From: CAZAYP01 sp964489425 [NCBI: uncultured Verrucomicrobiota bacterium]
Lineage (GTDB): Bacteria; Verrucomicrobiota; Kiritimatiellia; RZYC01
DNA length: 64,000 nucleotides
NCBI GenBank assembly: GCA_964489425.1
Contig: CAZAYP010000014.1
Location: 1-64,000 of the forward strand
Direction of reading: 5' to 3'
Below, piece after piece: positions 36,760 to 47,436 of this stretch. The position numbers and the translations under genes are program-made. Position 1 is the first letter of the stretch, and every line of letters starts with the position of its first letter. The notes beneath the pieces are model-generated. The model was given only the letters and a program-made list of their open reading frames with translations, had not been told where the DNA came from and did not search any database.

Positions 36760-37097
36760 CTGGAGAGACCCATCCGCTCGCTCGACATGTTCCGCCTTGG
36801 CGAGCGAGCCGGAAACCGGTCCTATGTAGAGCCAAGATGAGCACGATGCCTGAAAAGCCCAGGAAAGCCAAACCATGAGCCATGGCATGCTCGACCAGTC
36901 TTGAGTGACACCATGGCAAAAGTCCGAGTACTACCTTCAGGCGGAAGTTGACCGCGGTCTTCAGCCTGCGGAGGGAAGCATCGTCCTTAAGGACGGAAAG
37001 AACTACCGTTTGAAGCCGGTACTCCGAGACGGCAGGCCCCGGCCAGCAGCGGAGCAGATGAGGATCCACTGAAAATGGCGGAGAACCCAAGGCAACC
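36760..37097. other. Intergenic region with a possible decayed reading frame
   Basis: Apart from the inverted repeat, one plus-strand frame ending at about 37072 encodes a protein-like segment (SEYYLQAEVDRGLQPAEG, then IVLKDGKNYRLKPVLRDG) but has stops and no start or ribosome site nearby. It may be a gene remnant; I do not recognise the family. A minus-strand frame across it is probably only its shadow. Confidence 0.3.
36776..36809. repeat. Inverted repeat after the VWA gene
   Basis: GCTCGCTCG at 36776-36784 pairs with CGAGCGAGC at 36801-36809 around a 16 nt loop, 17 bp past the stop codon. There is no T-run, so it is at best an imperfect terminator or an mRNA 3'-end stem. Confidence 0.45.
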
Positions 37098-39401
37098 ATG
37101 GTAAATCCAACGTTCAAAAGGAATTTGAAACGGGCCTGGGGATTGTGGCAGTGCGCATGTTGCGTTATTTTCTTGGCAGCCGGCGCGCAATACCCGGCCG
37201 GCAGCCCGCTTCTCGACGGCATTGTCGCGGCCAACCTGGGCGGCGCCGGGTCACGGGCCATACCCCCGCGGGATTCGGCTCCTAGCCGTTTGCCGGCCGG
37301 GCCTGACCAGGTCGCGGTGCAACCCTCTCCAACCCCCAATCCCGCGCCCGGCCTACCCCGAATTGTGCCGGTCATTAGGTTGCTGCTGGAATCTGCCGAA
37401 GCAGATCATCCGCAACCAACCCCCACTCCAACGAGTATCCAGGGACCAACCGCCACGGCCACGCATACCAGTGTTCCCACTCCAACTGCTACGCCAGTTC
37501 CAATTCCTTCCGATATGATCCTCATTCCTAGGGGGACCTTCCTGATGGGAAATTCAGTTGATGTGAGTTGTGGGTATCCTGTTTGTGATGATGCACCTGT
37601 TCATCAAGTGACATTGGATCCGTTCCTCCTTGGAAAATCTGAGGTGACCAAAGCGCAATGGGATGAAGTATATACATGGGCAACCAACCACGGTTACAGG
37701 TTTTCAACGAAGTATGCCGCCGGCAAGGCGCCCAACCACCCGGAATACGGCATGAATAGGCAAGACGCATTGATATGGTGCAACGCCCGGAGTGAAAAAG
37801 AGGGCCGTACACCATGTTATTCCACGGCCTATTGCAGTGTTTATAGAGATGGCTGGAACTGCTTGGCGTATTTGAGTGATGTGCTGTGCAATTGGTCGGC
37901 GAATGGCTATCGCCTGCCGACGGAAGCCGAGTGGGAATACGCGGCGCGCGGCGGTCTGGCATGCAAGCGGTTCCCCTGGGGCGATCGCATTGATCATGGC
38001 AAAGCCAACTACTGTAGCGCAACCAACATGTACTCTTATGATGATGGGCCTGTCTCTGGCTATCATCCTGCCTATGAAAACGGCAACCCTCCGTACACGG
38101 CGCCCGTAGGTAGTTTCTTGCCGAACGGGTTGGGGGTGTGCGATATGGCGGGGAATCTTGCGGAAATGTGTTGGGACGGCTACGATCCTGAATACTACTA
38201 TTCCTCACCCAAGGAGAATCCTCGCGGGCCGATAATGACCGGCGTGCTGCATGATTACGAGTTCGTTGTAAGAGGGGGCTGCTGGGGTTGTGCGGTGGTG
38301 TGGGATTCGTGTGCTCTGGATGGCGTTGCGCGTGAATGCAGCGTGTTCCATCGTGAAGGGGGTAGTTCTATTGGATCTTCACAAACGGGATTCCGCTTGG
38401 CCATGTCGTCCCCGGCCAAAGCTATTAGAATAGAGATGATTACGCCCTCGGGGGACCCGGTGAATGCGCCGGTTGATGGAGGTGATGGTCAGAACGAGTT
38501 CACTTTTTCGACGAACAGTTCCGGCGGGTTGGAATTGAATCTGAAGGCGGAGGTCACCCCCGAAGGCATGGCCAGCCAAATCGCCAGCCGCTGTCGTTTT
38601 TCCGTGGATGCTATCGGTAATTCGACCTTGAGGTGGGATGTAGCAAATTCCAATGGAACCCCGACCGCGTCAAATGATTTTCTTTTGGCCAGGGTCACAT
38701 TCAACGGCCTCCCAACAAGCAACGCCGCTTTCGGGAGCAAGCAGGCGATCCTCTATTTCGACGGCGCTAAAATGGATGAGCAGCCATATGAAGTGTTTTA
38801 CGCGAAATGGGCTCAAAATCACGGCGGGGGTAGTACAGCGGATCCCAATTGGTTCTATTTTTGGAAAGATGGCGGGGCGTGCGGCATCGATACCAACTGC
38901 CTATACGACGGAACGCGAAGAAATGCTTGGGGATACTGCCGGCCTGGTAGTGATATGCTAATCCGTCTTTGCGCACTTGCTCCGGAATTGAACAGCGGGC
39001 CGGAATCCTATTACTCCCACAGAGCTAACGACGGTTACGGAACAGCCCCTGATGGTCAAATCGTCGTTACTGGACAAGGGGCGGGGATTCAGTGTGTGGC
39101 AGAAACCATCCAGCATGAGCGCGAGCATCTAAATATCTACAGTCTTTTTCACGGGCAGACAGACAACGATAGCGACGGCATTCCGAATGCCGCTGAAACA
39201 ACCCCAAATGCAACATCATACGGAGGCATTGCCAGCGATCTCAATGCGAGCGACACCTACAATATGGGTGGTGCCTATGCGGCTTATGGCGATAATGAAA
39301 TTAGGTGTCGGAAGACAGAGCTCAGCCACACCATAGCCATACATCCAGATCGCGACTGGGCGAACCCCGGTTGCCAAAGCAAAAACAAATGTGGACCATG
39401 A
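37098..39401 (+). CDS. Secreted FGE-fold (SUMF1-type) protein with C-terminal HExxH domain
   Basis: 767 residues. An N-terminal hydrophobic signal (residues 18-33) and a Thr-Pro linker (105-135) precede an FGE-sulfatase/SUMF1 domain at about 137-435 (GTFLMGN, EVTKAQWDEV, YRLPTEAEWEYAARGG, GNLAEMCWDGY, VVRGGCWG, GSSQTGFRLA). The active Cys pair of true formylglycine-generating enzyme (C-x4-C) is not kept; Cys residues here are spaced differently, so a binding or structural role is more likely. The last 330 residues are of no family I recognise but hold HEREH at 673-677, a zinc-peptidase-like HExxH motif, followed by a calcium-type DNDSDGIPNAAE. AAGG lies 5 bp before ATG. The next gene overlaps by ATGA. 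Confidence 0.8.
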   Translation: MVNPTFKRNLKRAWGLWQCACCVIFLAAGAQYPAGSPLLDGIVAANLGGAGSRAIPPRDSAPSRLPAGPDQVAVQPSPTPNPAPGLPRIVPVIRLLLESAEADHPQPTPTPTSIQGPTATATHTSVPTPTATPVPIPSDMILIPRGTFLMGNSVDVSCGYPVCDDAPVHQVTLDPFLLGKSEVTKAQWDEVYTWATNHGYRFSTKYAAGKAPNHPEYGMNRQDALIWCNARSEKEGRTPCYSTAYCSVYRDGWNCLAYLSDVLCNWSANGYRLPTEAEWEYAARGGLACKRFPWGDRIDHGKANYCSATNMYSYDDGPVSGYHPAYENGNPPYTAPVGSFLPNGLGVCDMAGNLAEMCWDGYDPEYYYSSPKENPRGPIMTGVLHDYEFVVRGGCWGCAVVWDSCALDGVARECSVFHREGGSSIGSSQTGFRLAMSSPAKAIRIEMITPSGDPVNAPVDGGDGQNEFTFSTNSSGGLELNLKAEVTPEGMASQIASRCRFSVDAIGNSTLRWDVANSNGTPTASNDFLLARVTFNGLPTSNAAFGSKQAILYFDGAKMDEQPYEVFYAKWAQNHGGGSTADPNWFYFWKDGGACGIDTNCLYDGTRRNAWGYCRPGSDMLIRLCALAPELNSGPESYYSHRANDGYGTAPDGQIVVTGQGAGIQCVAETIQHEREHLNIYSLFHGQTDNDSDGIPNAAETTPNATSYGGIASDLNASDTYNMGGAYAAYGDNEIRCRKTELSHTIAIHPDRDWANPGCQSKNKCGP

Positions 39402-39922
39402 GGTGCGTTATGATTGCCAGAATCTATCTGCTGGTTCTGTGGGTCGCGGCAATGCCAGTCGTTTCGGGTGCCGCGGATGGGCAGGCCTGCCATAAGGCAG
39501 TTCCAGCGCATCTCAAGGAGGGCGACTATTTTGAGGGCATCTCGGTCACGGCGACGAATATTACAATAAAGTTCAAATCCTCCGGCCAAAGGTATTTCTA
39601 CCGCAGGGGCAATGGGGGATTGATCAAAACTGAATATGGCTCGGAACTAACCATTGCCACGGGGGAATCCGTGACCATTATAGGTCGCGATGACAATGTA
39701 ACCTTCTTGCCCCTTCCAGATGAAGTTAAGTCTTGCGGGTTTGACGTTCGAGAGGAACACGATCAGCGGTCCATCGGCAAAACATTGACCATCGACCGGG
39801 TTTTCATGGTGATCTCTTGCGTGACGGGCATCAAAGAGATCCGGGATGCAGATGTTTTTTATGGGGAACCAACTATTGCCTCAATCCAAGGATATTTAAA
39901 ACGACAAACATCCGATAGGTAG
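39398..39922 (+). CDS. Small exported protein of unknown function
   Basis: 174 residues if translation starts at the ATG overlapping the previous stop (ATGA); an alternative ATG at 39410 has GAGGTG 4 bp upstream and may be the real start. The signal peptide ends VVSGAADG. The mature part is beta-rich with three Cys and no recognised motif. Translational coupling to the FGE-fold gene suggests a joint function. Confidence 0.65.
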   Translation: MRCVMIARIYLLVLWVAAMPVVSGAADGQACHKAVPAHLKEGDYFEGISVTATNITIKFKSSGQRYFYRRGNGGLIKTEYGSELTIATGESVTIIGRDDNVTFLPLPDEVKSCGFDVREEHDQRSIGKTLTIDRVFMVISCVTGIKEIRDADVFYGEPTIASIQGYLKRQTSDR

Positions 39923-40052
39923 GAAAATAGCCATCCCTCAGCTGGTATGACCGGCGATTCCGGCGCAGTAGGGCGCGCCATCCGGCAGAGGCCTCCGCAT
40001 TGTTTGGACGTAGTTTTTCGCAGTTCGACCATCCGATTCTCCATGGTAAAAC

Positions 40053-41872
<1,820 letters not shown>

Positions 41873-41876
<4 letters not shown>

Positions 41877-42979
41877 CCGTTGTCCTTCTTGCATCCTTGG
41901 TTGAACAGGGAGGCGTCCAGCGCATAGCCCTCGACCTGCGCTTCCTCAAGAAAGGTGGGCGCCGCGCCGGCCTCGTGCCGGCCAACCACGCCGGCATCCG
42001 CGCTCACGTGGTCTTTGCGAAAGCGGTACAAGGTGCGCACCGCGTATTGTCCATCCGCCAGCGGGAGCACTTCCGAGATATTGGTGATTTTCCGGCTGCC
42101 ATCCGACAGGCGGGCGGTATGCACCACTAGCTGGATGGCGGAAGCGACCTGGGACCGCAAGGCGGCCAGGGGAATGTCGATGCCACTGAGCAGGGCGCAG
42201 GTTTCGATGCGCGACAGGCAGTCGATCGGGCTGTTGGCGTGGATGGTGGACATGCTGCCGGCATGGCCCGTGTTTAGCGCCTGTAGCAGGTCCAGCGCCT
42301 CGCCACCGCGGATTTCGCCGATCACCAGGCGGTCGGGCCGCAAGCGCAGGGAGGAATGGACCAGGTCGCGGATCGTCACCTCGCCCTGGCCCTTGGCATT
42401 GGGTTTGCGGGTTTCAAAACACACCAGGTGCTCCTGCATGAGCTGCAGTTCGCTGGCATCCTCGATCACCAGGATGCGGTCGTCCGGCCCGATGCAACTG
42501 CTCAGGACATTCAGCACCGAGGTTTTGCCCGAGGAGGTGGCGCCGGACACCATGATGTTTTTGTGCAGCTTCACGCAAACATCGATCAACTGCGCGCCGA
42601 AAGCATCCAGGCTGCCGAACTCCATCAGCCGCTTCATGGTCAGGGCCTCGCGCTTGAACTTGCGGATGGCCACCACGGTGCCCCTGAGCGCCAGCGGCGG
42701 AATCACCGCATGGACGCGGGACCCATCCGGCAGGCGAGCATCCAGGCGGGGCTGATCTTCGTTGAGCATGCGGCCGACGCTTTTGGCCACGTTCGACGCC
42801 GCCGCGCGCAACGCCGGCTCGCTGACGAACTTCGCCGGCGTTTTCTGCAATTTGCCTTTGCGCTCGATGTAAATCTGGCTCGGCCCGTTGATCATGATTT
42901 CGGAGACTTCATCGTCCTCCAAGAATGCCCGAATTGGCTCGAAAAACAAGACGAGGAACGAGTTGTTGGCGTCAGGCAT
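41873..42979 (-). CDS. cpaF: CpaF/TadA-type secretion ATPase (second copy, no FHA domain)
   Basis: 368 residues. Walker A GATSSGKT at 146-153, Asp box EDASEL at 173, Walker B RLVIGEIRGGEA at 217 and His box STIHANS at 244 mark a complete GspE/VirB11-family ATPase of the CpaF branch. It begins directly with the region EDDEVSEIMINGP and lacks the long N-terminal helical part of the main TadA at 53253. It sits 66 bp after the RHS gene and overlaps the activator gene by 4 bp. A second ATPase in a separate operon suggests an additional or alternative motor for the Tad machine, or a separate export step for the RHS protein (inference). Confidence 0.9.
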
Positions 42980-43045
42980 GGTATGGATCTTTCGTGACTA
43001 TGTTGAGGTTGTATGGAAGCAGGATGCCAAGTATCCACTATTTGC

Positions 43046-46000
43046 TTATCTGAACGGCTGCAAGGGGATCAATGTCTTCTTGCCAGCTTGGCCCGGTTTT
43101 GTGGTCGTTGGCGGAGCACCTCCGGCCGTGCTGGGGGGGGGCAGCATGGGATTTACGCTTTCTCCAGGTTCTGGATTGCCCATTCCAGAGCTGCCGCTCT
43201 GGCCAGGTTTCGATGTCGATGGCGGAGCACCTCCGCCCGGGCTGGGGGAAGTAAGCTGAGTATTCCCGCTGGGTGGGTTTTCAGTGCCCGGGTTATGAAC
43301 GGGTTCCAAACAATCATCGAGACCAAGCGCCTCATTGATTATGCCAGAGAGTCCTTGTTGTTTAAGTTGAGCCCAAAGGTCAACCGGGGAACTAAAAAGA
43401 GTTTCGATCGCTTCGTCTATCGACTCATTCCCTAAAGTAGTTGGCCACCACTTCTCAACCTCAAATTTAGCATCGACTATCTGTCTGGCTTGTTCTGCAG
43501 TATATTTATTGGGATTACGTAATAAATCGCTGTAGGTTGAATAGACACGATCTTTTGCGTCTTTGAAAATATTTTGAATTGCAGGCGCAAACTTGCTAGT
43601 GAGCGGCTTTAATATTTGCCCCAATTTTTCACCTATACCTGCTGATAGCCCAGTAAGCATCCCGTTCGCAATAATTTTACCAACATCGCACGCGTCAAGC
43701 CCATCACCAAAATATTCATCCACCAATTGTGAGACAGCTCCAATAGTAACGCCGGCGCCTGCTGTTGCAGCAATAGCTGCTGCGCCCTCCAGCCCAAGCG
43801 CCCCCCCGACAATCCCCGCCGTTGTTAGCAGCATTGCGTTGCGCGCCCCGACCAAAAGCTCCGTAGCCGTAATTTCCGAATCTTTTTTTTCACTACTGAC
43901 ATATGTTATCACAGCACCAACAGCACCAACCAAGGCAACTACGGCAATAATGGGAAATATCGTCCCCGCCGGGTCCCGGTATTCGACAGGATTATTGGCG
44001 CAGTACGTATAAGCCAGAAGACCGCCTTGAATGCCGATGGGGTCGGGGGTCAGGAATTCCCCGGTGGCCGGGTCGTACATGCGATTGCGATTGTGATAAA
44101 GGCCGGCCTCATTATCCCAATAGCCACCGGCAAAAAGGTAGGTGAAGCCCCGCGGATTGGCATCCGGCGCGCCAAAGAGCGAGTAGGAAAAATGTTGCAC
44201 CGGGGCGCCGGCATCACCCGTGGCGAGCAGAAGAGACTGGAGATCGTCGCGGTGGTGGTAGACCCATTTCCCCTTGGCGTCGAGCGAGGCCAGGATTTCG
44301 CCGGTTTCATTGCCATTGACATAGGCTTGTTGCAGCTTTCCGTTGGCGTCAACTTCCGCGACAACATCATCGCCAGCATGCAGGAAATAGGTTTTCTGGC
44401 CGTCCACGCCCTGCCGCCAGATGCGCAGGCCCATGACCGAGTAACCGTAAGCAACGGTGCCCGTGGCGGTGGTGATTTCCTGGCAGCGATCAAGAGCGGA
44501 ATAGGTGAACGAGCGTTGGGCTTGCCCTCCGCTGGTCTCGGCGAGGCGCCGCCCCTGGGCATCATAACGATACTCCTCGGCACCCTGCTTCTGAAGGCGG
44601 CCCTGATCATCCATTTTGACGGAATTCATGCCTTGCGAAGTGCGCACCAGATCCCGGCGACCGGAGGCATCGTACGAGTAGGCTTCCAGGATCCGGCCAT
44701 CGGCATCCGTCACTTCCGTAACGTGGCCGGCAAGGTCATAGGTATAGTTACGAATTTGGTCGCCGATTTTGATTTGCCTGATCCGGCCTTGATCATATTG
44801 ATAGGCGGCATCGAGAATGTTGGTTCCCGCCGAGTCAACGGTGGTGATGCCGGCCAGTTTGCCGGAATTAAGGTAGGCATACGTGGTATGCGTGCCATTG
44901 GGATAGGTCAGGGATGTTTTGCGTCCCTGGTCATCATAGGTGTAGGAAAACGTGCCGGCTGGCGACTCAATCCGGACGAGGCGGCCAGCCGCATCGTAGT
45001 ATTTTTGGATGGGGTTCAACCCGTTGATGACAGAGGTTTCGCAGACACCGTTGCTGCTGGTTGCCGTGGTAACAGACACTTGGGCCTGGGCGGGTATATT
45101 CCGGTAGGTAATGCGCTGGTTGGTTGCGAGTTGACGGCTTTGGGCGGCGGCAGCTTCCCTGTCATACTCGGATTTTGGCGCCCATGAATAAGGGCCAGGC
45201 CAGCGATAGCTCAGTGCCCCGGGCGGATGCGGAATCCACGGGGCTGCGCCCAGGTTGGGTTGGTCACGGAGGGCCAGCCGTTCATCTGCGGTCGCGGCAT
45301 CGGGGAGCGACTCGCGGGCGACCTGCTCTCCCAGGGTGTCGGTCCAACCGGCCAGCAGTCCTTTTTCGTCATACGAGAAAGACACGGTGCCTGTTTCCGC
45401 GACGTCCATCTTGGTTACGCGATGCTGGTCGTCATAGGCGTAACTAACCTGGTCTGTGTTGCGCTGCCAGCGGACGATGTTGCCGTTATCGTCATACTCG
45501 ATGGCGTCTTCTGCGCCTCCTGGCACTGAACGGCCAATCATACGCCCCATGGCATCATAGGCGAAACCGAAGGACAGGCCTTTGGGGTCCGTGATTTGTT
45601 TGATCTGGTTGTTGGAAGTATAGCGTATCCCGACGCGGTTTCCGGCCGCATCCGCCGTGCCGACAAGCATGCCATCGGTGGCATATTGGAAGCCGATCTT
45701 TTGATGGCCGCTGAACAAGGCTACAGGCAACCCGCGAGTATCGTAATCCACCCCCAGCAGTTGCTGACCATCAGGGCCGCTCATGCCGGTTATCTGTCCT
45801 ACCGCATTGTATGACAGGGAAATTCTTTTCCCTTCCACGACATAGGCCACGACACGGCCGGCCGCGTCCGCTTCAAATTCAATGGACTGCCGGGCTGAGG
45901 CTATGCGCAGCAGATTGCCCTGGCTGCCATATTCCAGGCGCATCTCTTTGGGAGACGCGCCGCTCTCCAAGTCGATGATCTGGGTGCATTGGCCAACGTT

Positions 46001-47209
46001 GTTCCACTGCAACTCCACACGGCTGCCTTCATCCGCCGCCAGCATAACGGGACGCGCGGCCTCGTCATACGTCAGCGTGATAGCGCGACCCGGCAGACCG
46101 GAGACGCGGGAAACCAACCCCAGCCCGTCATATTCGAGATGGACGGGTACGCCATGGTGGATAAACTCAGTGTAGGCTCCCGCGTCATCCGTGGTGGCGC
46201 GCCAAACTTGGATATCATTGATTGCGATCGCCACGACCTGGCCGCGGGCATCCTGATCGATCGCGTAAACGATGCCGTCCGCATCCGTGTACCGCAGGCC
46301 TGCCGGGGTCTGGCGATAAACAGCGCTTTCTCCCTGGTCGATGACCTTAACCTGGAAATCAGCAGCGGTCCCCTGGTACTCCCGTGTTTCCAAAACATCA
46401 TCCCCGGATTTCTGGGCCACCACACGGCCCTGCTCGTCATACTCCAGGGAGAGCGTCCCGAACCCAATGTCCACCTCTTTCAATCTTGCTTCCGCATCAT
46501 AGGTGTAATGCTCCTGGCCGCCATTTGCTTGCGTGACTTCATCAAGCAAGCCATCCTTGTACACGAAAGAGACCTTGGCGCCGTCCGGGTTCTGCAAGCC
46601 GGTGTATCGTCCATCCGCGGATATTATTTGAATGGATTTACCCCCCAGGTCGGTCAGCGCGGTAGCCAGTTGATTGGCATCGCGCGCGACGGAAAAACCA
46701 CCGCGCGGATGTTTAAGTTGAACCAGCCAACCATCCGACGAATACACGCGCGATTCACCCTCAGGCAAGGTCCAAACATACCCGTTAGTGGTCTGCGTTA
46801 GCTTGCTGAGACGCCCCATGACGGTTTCCCATTGTCCCGCGCCGGACGGCTTGAAATCGGTCGGGCCCAGGGAACCGAACAAGGTCAGCGTGCCATCCGC
46901 ATTTTTCTGGACTTCCTCATCACAGGACAGGCGCCAGTTTGAGCCCAACCCATGATTTTTGGCCCCGGCCCTGAAAAAATGGCCGATCGCCACGGATTCC
47001 AGGCCGCGCATGATGAAAAGATCGATACTGGTGATGATCGGGCGCCCGGTTTCGATCGTGATGTCCAGGGGGCGCGCCATATCATCGGCCTTTTCCTGCT
47101 GCGTTAAGGATTGCAGTAGTTGCTCAGCGCGCAGAGATGTGGCCGTCATCGTCACGATAACGAGCCAGCAGGAAACCCGCAACCAGTTGGGCAGACATAA
47201 GCTTTTCAT
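43046..47209 (-). CDS. RHS/YD-repeat exported protein with C-terminal variable region
   Basis: 1387 residues from ATG at 47209 (GAGGTG 7 bp upstream; signal peptide ending SLRAEQ). The longer frame to 47275 would start almost at the transcription start. YD repeats (YDAxGRxxxxxxxxG) fill about 170-1030. The RHS core follows (YLFAGGYWDNEAGLYHNR, RMYDPATGEFLTPDPIG, YTYCANNPVEYRDPAG) and ends near 1082. The remaining 305 residues form the tip: two hydrophobic Gly/Ala-rich segments, a helical part and a Pro/Gly/Ser-rich tail with a duplicated GGAPP-STSKPGQ motif. RHS tips are usually toxins, but no known nuclease or ADP-ribosylase motif is seen and no immunity-like gene follows; CpaF follows instead. 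Confidence 0.88.
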   Translation of the reverse strand: MKSLCLPNWLRVSCWLVIVTMTATSLRAEQLLQSLTQQEKADDMARPLDITIETGRPIITSIDLFIMRGLESVAIGHFFRAGAKNHGLGSNWRLSCDEEVQKNADGTLTLFGSLGPTDFKPSGAGQWETVMGRLSKLTQTTNGYVWTLPEGESRVYSSDGWLVQLKHPRGGFSVARDANQLATALTDLGGKSIQIISADGRYTGLQNPDGAKVSFVYKDGLLDEVTQANGGQEHYTYDAEARLKEVDIGFGTLSLEYDEQGRVVAQKSGDDVLETREYQGTAADFQVKVIDQGESAVYRQTPAGLRYTDADGIVYAIDQDARGQVVAIAINDIQVWRATTDDAGAYTEFIHHGVPVHLEYDGLGLVSRVSGLPGRAITLTYDEAARPVMLAADEGSRVELQWNNVGQCTQIIDLESGASPKEMRLEYGSQGNLLRIASARQSIEFEADAAGRVVAYVVEGKRISLSYNAVGQITGMSGPDGQQLLGVDYDTRGLPVALFSGHQKIGFQYATDGMLVGTADAAGNRVGIRYTSNNQIKQITDPKGLSFGFAYDAMGRMIGRSVPGGAEDAIEYDDNGNIVRWQRNTDQVSYAYDDQHRVTKMDVAETGTVSFSYDEKGLLAGWTDTLGEQVARESLPDAATADERLALRDQPNLGAAPWIPHPPGALSYRWPGPYSWAPKSEYDREAAAAQSRQLATNQRITYRNIPAQAQVSVTTATSSNGVCETSVINGLNPIQKYYDAAGRLVRIESPAGTFSYTYDDQGRKTSLTYPNGTHTTYAYLNSGKLAGITTVDSAGTNILDAAYQYDQGRIRQIKIGDQIRNYTYDLAGHVTEVTDADGRILEAYSYDASGRRDLVRTSQGMNSVKMDDQGRLQKQGAEEYRYDAQGRRLAETSGGQAQRSFTYSALDRCQEITTATGTVAYGYSVMGLRIWRQGVDGQKTYFLHAGDDVVAEVDANGKLQQAYVNGNETGEILASLDAKGKWVYHHRDDLQSLLLATGDAGAPVQHFSYSLFGAPDANPRGFTYLFAGGYWDNEAGLYHNRNRMYDPATGEFLTPDPIGIQGGLLAYTYCANNPVEYRDPAGTIFPIIAVVALVGAVGAVITYVSSEKKDSEITATELLVGARNAMLLTTAGIVGGALGLEGAAAIAATAGAGVTIGAVSQLVDEYFGDGLDACDVGKIIANGMLTGLSAGIGEKLGQILKPLTSKFAPAIQNIFKDAKDRVYSTYSDLLRNPNKYTAEQARQIVDAKFEVEKWWPTTLGNESIDEAIETLFSSPVDLWAQLKQQGLSGIINEALGLDDCLEPVHNPGTENPPSGNTQLTSPSPGGGAPPSTSKPGQSGSSGMGNPEPGESVNPMLPPPSTAGGAPPTTTKPGQAGKKTLIPLQPFR

Positions 47210-47290
47210 TGTAATACACCTCATACTAAATACTTCTATTATTGGGGAGGAGCCACTTGGGTAGTGGCAGAACAACCATCTTGTTCATTG

Positions 47291-47307
47291 GCATATACTG
47301 CGCCAAA
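47291..47307 (-). promoter_or_regulatory. Candidate sigma-54 promoter of the RHS-CpaF-activator operon
   Basis: Minus strand TTTGGCGCAGTATATGC has GG and GC 12 bp apart and the TGG/TGC cores, with deviations at TGGCA (G) and TTGC (A). Predicted start near 47279 gives a 70 nt leader to the RHS ATG. If used, the activator in this operon would control its own synthesis. Confidence 0.5.
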
Positions 47308-47436
47308 CCCCAGACATCCGTATTTATTAAAAATCGAGTGCTATTTGTGCGAAATCTGGACATTAATTGACCGGCAAATGGATGGTTGGCAAAAAAAACT
47401 TCGTGAAATGTTTATTCCCTGTTCAGATTCGAACTA

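Noticed and set aside
36728-37375. 215-codon minus-strand frame across 36728-37375
   Set aside because: Overlaps the FGE-fold gene and the end of the VWA gene and has no recognisable features beyond hydrophobic stretches.
47210-47275. 22-codon extension of the RHS protein to 47275
   Set aside because: It would start within a few bases of the predicted sigma-54 start site and hides the signal peptide; ATG at 47209 has a good ribosome site.
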